DNA of 64,000 bases from Vandiemenella viatica (Eukaryota > Arthropoda > Insecta > Orthoptera > Morabidae): contig CM061918.1 in the NCBI GenBank assembly GCA_031002005.1, positions 57,293,478 to 57,357,477 on the forward strand, written 5' to 3'. Positions within the stretch are counted from its first letter, which is position 1. Each line of letters opens with the position of its first letter. The notes beneath the pieces are model-generated. The model had not been told where the DNA came from. It did not search any database and was given only the letters and a program-made list of their open reading frames with translations. Positions 58,452 to 64,000 of this stretch are shown here, piece after piece. The position numbers were made by a program, and so were the translations under genes.

Positions 58452-58670
58452 CCGAGCGTTGTGGGTGAGCGGATAACGCTTTGGCTTCGCATTCGGGAAG
58501 ACGTGAGTATGAATCCCCGTCTGGGCATCTAGATTTGTGTTTTCCCCAGATCAATCCAGGCGAATGCTGGGATGCTTCCTTCAAAACACCATGGCAGAAT
58601 TTCTTCCCTTTCCTTGCCCACGTCCTTCCCGCCTCTAATGAAGTCGACAATGCATAAAGCCATAAAAAAA
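58452..58670 (+). mobile_element. SINE-A
   Basis: ACCGAGCGTTGTGGGTGAGC head, box-B-like GTATGAATCCCCGTC, body and a shortened tail (GAAGTCGACAATGCATAAAG) with A run. No clear TSD. Confidence 0.9.
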
Positions 58671-60371
58671 AACTGAAGCCGTATGGTAATATATTCATAT
58701 CACATTCAGAAAATTTACTTGACGTTAAATATTTCCGTATTGTACAGTTACCATCAATACCGTCGATGTTGAAAACATATCATTAAAATCTCTTAAGACG
58801 TGGGTTACTTTCTCTGTTATAAAGTCTTCCTGGCATTTCTTCTACGCGTTCTTGTGAAAAGACACATCGAAGAAACTTACAAATTTTGCAGTATCACCTA
58901 CAACGTAACAGTGGCCTTCCCTTCCGCTAGCTTAAAGTTGTAGTGCCAGTTCTCGCATGGAAACATAGCCAATTGAGAGGTGACTGCTGCATGTTTCGTG
59001 AGGATTATGTGTGTGCGGGAGTTTTGGTTGGTATGCGAGTATGCCTGTTCTATAGTTAAGTGAAGACGTAATTAAAAGTGGATCGAGAAGAGTATATATG
59101 ATTAACTGTGATGCATAGGGAAGCTGAGAACTGTGGACTGAAACTAACGTTTGTTATTTTGATGTTTCATCAACTTGCACTAATTTTTCTCTAAAGAACT
59201 TGCAATCTTTGGATTTCGAAGCTCCGATAAAGACATAGAAATTAATTATTTGGTTGTGGTCGATCCGTTCTGCATGTATCAGTGGGACTAACAAGAAACT
59301 GTCATGATCTTGTTGTATTTTAATTTGTGTGCTTTATAGAAATATTTCCACTCCACTTTATTCCATCCTTGGTGACCGCGGCAAATAACGAACTGTATTA
59401 TTTGGAACTGTGTTCGAAATTAAGCAACCAATTAATTAAGTTAGGAATTTTTCTGAATTTCCCCACGGGCGGTGATCTCTCACAAAAAGCTGCCAAGATG
59501 TATCAATGTAAAGTTGAGGGATGTGAAACGCCTTCATTTCAGTTTGGTTTACTATCAACAATATAATGAGAACAAAATTTACGATATAAACGCTGTTGGT
59601 GGAGATGCATGTACAAACTATTCAAATATTTTGTTCCTTCGATGTACCGTTGTATACGGAAACGAGCTAACGTGTATGTCTGTATGCATACAGAATAATT
59701 TGGACTTATTCCATATCATTTGTACTTTTTTAGGCCTGCTGTACATGATGCTAAGGGACAAATAAATACAAATACAGAAAACGATTGTTGTAAGATAAAC
59801 GCGACAGAAGTGACCTGTGGCTTCAACATATTTTTTATTCTACAACTACAGCCGCTAAGAATACAACAATCAAGATTAACAAGCTGTTTACCTTGACATA
59901 ATTCATAAATCAATAACACAAAATTAAAAATTCTCCTGGTGAAGGAGTTTTATTTTTGACTGTTTTTAATTTTCTTCGAGTTGCTTTTCTACGTGTAAAA
60001 CACGTTATGACCATCAACCCAAATTTGAAGAACTTAGAACATGTGGGAATTCCTGACGTCTGTGAGGCAGTTACTGTCTTAGCTTCGGTATGACACAGTA
60101 CCTAACGAAGGCAGCGGAGGTCACTGCCGAAACGTTGTATGCTGAGTTGTATGATGAGTTAAATAAAAATATTATCCGGCAGAAAACCAGAGAAATTTTC
60201 ATTTCATTTAAACTTAGAACATATTCTTGATTAGTACCGAAAGGCACACAGGGCACTTCTAAACTTTATGCTTAGTATTTTGGATTTAAGTTCATAGATA
60301 CTTCGCTCATACTGCAATGCTGAATTTAATAATGTATCATCTTTAAAGTTATTGAGACAGTAAGTGTTCTA
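58671..60371. other. Intergenic; possible but unproven upstream gene sequence
   Basis: No known repeat except the hairpin at 60.10 kb. The 58.92-59.12 kb segment has a CCAAT box and moderate GC and could be a promoter or 5' UTR exon for the gene starting at 62.5 kb. A 79-codon frame at 59,327-59,566 contains a YQCKVEGC phrase but no complete zinc finger. Confidence 0.25.
60102..60135 (+). ncRNA. Decayed hammerhead-core-like hairpin
   Basis: CTAACGA, a GGCAG..CTGCC stem, then GAAACGTTG. Position G5 of the hammerhead core (CUGANGA) is A here, so it should be inactive, though the stem II pairing is kept. Confidence 0.35.
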
Positions 60372-60380
60372 TGTTAGTCT

Positions 60381-60540
60381 CAGGGCTGGCATTAGGAAAG
60401 GGGGAGGGGGAGGGGTAAACGGGTGAAATGTACCCGGGCTTGTCCGGCTGAAGTTGGTCTGAGGGAGGGCTCTAACTGATGAATTCGCCAAGGTCCCCAA
60501 ACTGGTTACCCCAGGCCTCAAAATTCTAGTGCTGGCCCTT
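60381..60540. mobile_element. hAT-like MITE, CAGGGCTGGCATTAG ends
   Basis: Left CAGGGCTGGCATTAG, right CTAGTGCTGGCCCTT (inverted, three mismatches). TSD GTTAGTCT (60,373-60,380) and GTTAGTGT (60,541-60,548), 7 of 8. G-rich left interior. Confidence 0.8.
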
Positions 60541-60661
60541 GTTAGTGTTTGTTAAATCATGATCGTGGACAGAAGTTTGAGCTGAGATTCTTTCAACAAT
60601 GATGGGGATATGCTTGTCTCAGAGATTACAGTAAAAGCAGTAATTTAATATAGATGTTATA

Positions 60662-60876
60662 CAGTGGCGTAATTAGGCTAACAAGGGCTCCGGTGCAAAA
60701 AAAATATTTTGAGTCCTCAGGCCAGATGAGTGACCTTTTTTTTTTAAGTGAAGTCTACTGGCAGGGGCACCCTGAGCTTTAGGGGGCCCCCAGCTGATAT
60801 TTTGGGGCCCCCTGAGCAGCACTTGGGGACTCCCTGAGCTTGGGGCACCGCCTAGCATCCGATAGCTATGCTCCAG
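60662..60876. mobile_element. hAT-type MITE, CAGTGGCRTAGCTA family
   Basis: Ends CAGTGGCGTAATTAGG and GATAGCTATGCTCCAG. TSD ATGTTATA (60,654-60,661) and ATATTATA (60,877-60,884), 7 of 8. Interior GGGGGCCCCC blocks, as in the 5.36-kb copy. Confidence 0.85.
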
Positions 60877-60993
60877 ATATTATATCATGTTTCAGCGTTA
60901 ACATAATTTCAGTGTGGCGGCCATAGTATTAACATCAGTTATGCTCTTAATTAAAATTGTAACTGTGTTTAGGAGAAAATTTTTTTAGCACAA

Positions 60994-61222
60994 ACCAAGC
61001 ATGGTGGGAGAACTGTAATGCTCTGACCCCGCATTCTGAAGGACGTAGGTATGGATACCTATTTGTCCATGCATATTTTGTTCTTCAATTATTTCCCCTA
61101 AGCCACTCAGGGGAATGGCAGGATGTTTCCTTCAAAAAAGTCACGGCCAAATTCCTTCCTTGTTCGTTGTTTCTAGTTATTATCCTCATAAAATGATCTT
61201 GATGTCAACAACGAGTAAAGCT
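60994..61222 (+). mobile_element. SINE-A, degraded
   Basis: ACCAAGCATGGTGGGAGAAC head, CTCGCATT-like CCCGCATTCTGAAGGACG, body CCACTCAGGGGAATGGCAGG and tail TGATGTCAACAACGAGTAAA. Confidence 0.8.
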
Positions 61223-62204
61223 CAACAGCGGGAGAAGAAATAGGAGTTGTTTCTAGGGAAGAGATGATAATGGCCATAAATTAACACTTGACTTCAGGAA
61301 GAAGGTAGCCGGAAATTTTCTGTTTATTGGCAGGCAGTCGAAATAATTGAGAGATGAACTAAACCCTTTACTTCTGTGAAATAACGAAAAACGTGTAAAA
61401 GCCTTAGTAGTTTAAATACTCTCACGAGACATTATCTCCCTCAGAAATAATAATAATAGTACAATAAAGATAAAAAATTATGAGATCAATCACTGAATGT
61501 ATATTTACTAAAAATACATTAATAAATAAGACTCTTATTTTACAAGGCACATTCAGAACTGAATTCTTTAATTTTTTCACTATCTATTAACTAACATTTG
61601 TATTTTATGATTCATATTAATGTCCTTTGTTAAAAAATAGTCATCCAAAAACCATTTCTGAAGTAAACCTAGGTTAATGATTGTGTTTGCAGTTTGCTGG
61701 CAGAAGTTGGGATGTTTGAAGATACATAATAATATATAATAGGATTAAAACTAATTTGTTACAAGGGTTCTTATTTTGCTGGGTAGATCAACAGGGAATG
61801 AAAATAAAGTAGGTGGGTGGAAAAAAGCACTCACTTGGCTAGTCCTCTCATTCCTTTTGTTCCTAATTATTGCTTGTACGAACAGCTGCTTCACAAGACA
61901 ATCCTCTATCACTCACATCCTCCAAAGCCACCCGTACTCTTCGCTTCGTTTGAACCTCAGCGTTGTTCTTCTGTTAAAACCACAATTCACACTACTGGGA
62001 GCTGGATTTTGATTTATCAATAATTTAAGGTTATTGCAGTGCTACAGCTGCAATATGTAGTGTGCTTGCCAAATTTGTTTATGAAAGAAAAAATTAACAT
62101 TGAGAGAAGAAAGAAATATGCTAATTCAAAGGGTGTATAGTTCAAACACCAAAAATAAGCTGAAGTTAGCCTCATGTGTGAAGTGATTGTTATGCTTCTA
62201 TCTG

Positions 62205-62245
<41 letters not shown>

Positions 62246-62526
62246 AGAGTTGTTTTTTGCTGAAATGCATCGATTCCACATTTTTCATTTAGTAATAACA
62301 ATTTTATAATAGGTTAAAATTAGAGTAAATCTTAAACTCAGGAAACTAGAAAAAATAAGAGGGAAGGTAAGTGCTTAATTTAAGCCAAAGTAAATGAAAT
62401 AATTTTGGTATTTCAACACATAAGATTTTATCTTTTTTTTTATTTAGCTTCTTACTGTTTTAATCAACATTTGTCCTGAATAATTTAAAGTAACTTGCAT
62501 CAAGGAATTCAAACTTTTTGCTGCAG
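61223..62526. other. Upstream flank or intron of the gene at 62.5 kb
   Basis: AT-rich. A 78-codon frame at 61,776-62,012 is not recognised. A T run (62,207-62,243) lies here. The last bases before 62,527 (CTTTTTGCTGCAG) form a good 3' splice site. Confidence 0.4.
62207..62243. repeat. Poly-T tract, about 37 bp
   Basis: Near-uninterrupted T run; may be the inverted A tail of an unrecognised retroposon. Confidence 0.9.
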
Positions 62527-62628
62527 ATGAGTCGACGGAGAAGCATTTCACCTGGTCCGAGCCACCAGGATGATGGGGGTGACGAGACCTTACATGAACC
62601 AGCGATAAAACAAAGAAAATTAGATCAC
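62527..62628 (+). CDS. Probable host gene, first coding exon (partial)
   Basis: CTTTTTGCTGCAG, a pyrimidine-rich acceptor, directly precedes ATG at 62,527. The frame runs 34 codons and ends exactly at AC|GTAAGT (62,629), a strong donor, in phase 0. The peptide opens MSRRRSISPGPSHQDD and ends KQRKLDH: an SR/P-rich, then acidic, then basic N-terminus with an RRRS/KQRK nuclear-localisation look. An in-frame TAA at 62,491 supports this ATG as the start. Codon use is GC-richer than the flanks. I cannot name the protein. A 5' UTR exon should lie to the left, and later exons past 63 kb, probably outside the window. It is the only sequence here that looks like an intact host exon. Confidence 0.65.
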
Positions 62629-63407
62629 GTAAGTACTCGTATGATTTATATGTTTTATTGGTATTAATAATACCACCAATAATTTATGATACACAAACTG
62701 AATTAAAGTTTCTACATGATTCAGTCATGAATAGTAAAAACGATGTCATCTGTCACAATGATGCATTTACTCTGGTGCTTTATAGAAAGCAGGAACCTTG
62801 TATTTTGCACTGCTACTTCAAATACAGACTGTTAGTTGATGGATAATATTTCATTCTGGAATTCATGAGGAAGTAAGATTGATGTTCATTCCAACTATAC
62901 AGAGTTTACTTTCCTATAATTTCCAAAAATATTCCAACTGAATACCAGGACAGTCCATTAACAAGGAATGGCTGATTTCCTGTCCATTACTTCTGTGGAA
63001 TTCTTGTTAACTTCTGACATTGATTTTACTGTGTAAGAAAATACTATTACAAATAAAAGGAAAGAAAGAAATGGATTACTTCAGACTTAAATCTGAGGCC
63101 TTGCCTTCCCTTCAGTTAATGCTGACAGTGAAACTAACTTGGCCCGACTTTTGAGGCACTACTGCTAACACAAGTGATTTAATAACATAAGCAGTTAATC
63201 AGAGACTGAAATGATTATTGTTATGTTGGCTGGCATGAATATTCACAGTATTTGGATACTGAATTAATACTGTGCATCTGTTACTAGTTGTATAGGAATA
63301 AAAAAAATTTTTACATAGACTTATAGCAGAAGGATCAAAGCTCCAGTTAAATTTCCAATCTCAGTATCTTTATTGAAAGTTTTGAAAGCGTCTATTTGTC
63401 ACTGAGG
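62629..63407 (+). other. Probable intron 3' of the 62.5-kb exon
   Basis: Starts with GTAAGT. No second exon with both splice sites was recognised before the hAT insertions at 63.4 and 63.6 kb. Confidence 0.4.
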
Positions 63408-63415
63408 AGTATATC

Positions 63416-63552
63416 CAGGGGCGGATCCAGGATTTTGGTTTGGGGGGGGGGCTTGGATTGAGTGAATTTTGGTTCAGTGGATTGGGGGGGGTGGACCGAG
63501 ATACTTTGGGGGGGGGCTTGAGTCCCCTAGCTCCCTAGCCCCCCCCCCCCTG
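63416..63552. mobile_element. hAT element, CAGGGGCGGATCC family, 137 bp
   Basis: Starts CAGGGGCGGATCCAGG and ends CCCCCCCTG inside a perfect TSD AGTATATC (63,408-63,415 and 63,553-63,560). The body carries several G runs of 7-10 and a C run. The right end has lost the GGATCCGC part. Confidence 0.92.
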
Positions 63553-63619
63553 AGTATATCCATGCTGTAAAATAGATGGAAAACCTTTCAACCCCACACT
63601 TTAAAACTGCTTCCACCAT

Positions 63620-64000
63620 CAGTGACGTAGCTAGCGTGGGTGACACCCGGGGCGGTTATCGATGGTGTCACCCCTTGAAAACTTAAATTCAAAATTAAGT
63701 AAAATATAAAATCTTGTAAGTGTAAAATATGATATTAATAAAACATAACTAAATAAACATTTATTGTTATTAAAAATTATAGTTAATGAAATGGTAATAT
63801 TAACATCATTTAAAATATACACAAATTAACTAAAAACAATTGCTTTCACAATCTCCTCTTTTTAGCTTTAACAGCTGCAAATTCGTAAATCACATCTTCA
63901 AAATTATCAATTTGAGGTACTTCATGTTCAAGAGTCAATATGGCAAGATTTTAGCCACGTGTTGCTCACCGATGATCGAAAGTGGTTTTAGATTAATTTT
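63620..64000 (-). mobile_element. 3' end of a coding hAT transposon, cut by window edge
   Basis: The terminus CAGTGACGTAGCTAGCG is followed by GGTGACACCCGGGGCGG and an inverted GGTGTCACCCC. The transposase C-terminus lies 230 bp inside on the minus strand. Its end closely resembles the CAGTGGCRTAGCTA MITEs at 5.4, 15.6 and 60.7 kb. The other end is outside the window. Confidence 0.75.
63847..63950 (-). pseudogene. hAT transposase C-terminus (ZMYM1-like)
   Basis: On the minus strand the frame from 63,950 reads NLAILTLEHEVPQIDNF, then EDVIYEFAAVKAKKRRL, and stops at 63,847-63,849. hAT transposases of the zinc finger MYM-type 1-like group end in a LA-LSIE-E...-FDDVI--FA--KARK pattern, which this follows. 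These residues lie just after the hAT dimerisation region. A stop (63,951-63,953) directly upstream in frame breaks the ORF, unless a frame shift or sequence error is responsible, so I call it a pseudogene. The catalytic and zinc-finger parts would lie beyond 64,000. Confidence 0.65.

Noticed and set aside
59327..59566. 79-codon frame with YQCKVEGC, half of a C2H2 finger
   Set aside because: The histidine half is absent and no donor site follows the phrase, so a zinc-finger exon cannot be claimed.

Overview
This window reads as non-coding, repeat-dense DNA from an arthropod, most likely an insect. Evidence: no long open reading frames, an AT-rich background, many tRNA-derived SINEs with RNA polymerase III box B motifs, degraded non-LTR retrotransposons of several clades, and many short hAT-type DNA elements with 8-bp target-site duplications (TSDs). 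The commonest SINE resembles, from memory, the very abundant SINE of locusts. I therefore favour a polyneopteran insect (grasshopper, stick insect, cockroach or similar), as an inference only. Nothing here is bacterial and no operons are present.

Layout. 1-5 kb: 3' end of an RTE-like LINE, microsatellites and a SINE-B copy. 5-9 kb: a hAT MITE with a partly duplicated right half, a G-rich foldback MITE, and a ~59-bp tandem array (7.25-8.3 kb) broken by a SINE-A. 9-22 kb: SINEs, foldback MITEs, a 40-bp TIR-only hAT element, hammerhead-core-like hairpins, and an RTE-like reverse transcriptase (RT) remnant near 21.5 kb. 23-32 kb: a near-perfect 149-bp palindrome, more foldback MITEs and SINEs. 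32.65-32.9 kb: a CpG-rich, promoter-like island with an RFX X-box, a CRE-like site and an ATG in good context. 34-41 kb: minus-strand LINE remnants and a hAT element with intact TSD. 45-49 kb: a 5'-inverted I-clade-like LINE inside a 10-bp TSD, a SINE-C split by a hAT insertion, a Jockey-like RT remnant and a minus-strand CR1/L2-like RT remnant. 51-58 kb: nested hAT elements, a 1.47-kb foldback transposon inserted in an RTE copy, and a roughly 3.4-kb unit with inverted ends, internal ~280-bp tandem repeats and a terminal foldback. 60-64 kb: hAT elements, one convincing host coding exon (62,527-62,628, +) and the 3' end of a larger hAT whose transposase C-terminus is still readable at the right edge.

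The sequence supports one probable host exon and one candidate promoter/first exon. All other recognisable coding sequence is transposon-derived and broken. Insertion order can be read in several places from TSDs: SINE-A into a CR1-like tail, hAT into SINE-C, hAT into the 55-kb array, and a foldback element into an RTE copy. Several families that look distinct share an internal poly-A core motif. I did not find a clearly new biological system. The strongest leads are the twin-primed LINE palindrome, the large inverted-end array element, the shared MITE core and the island at 32.7 kb.
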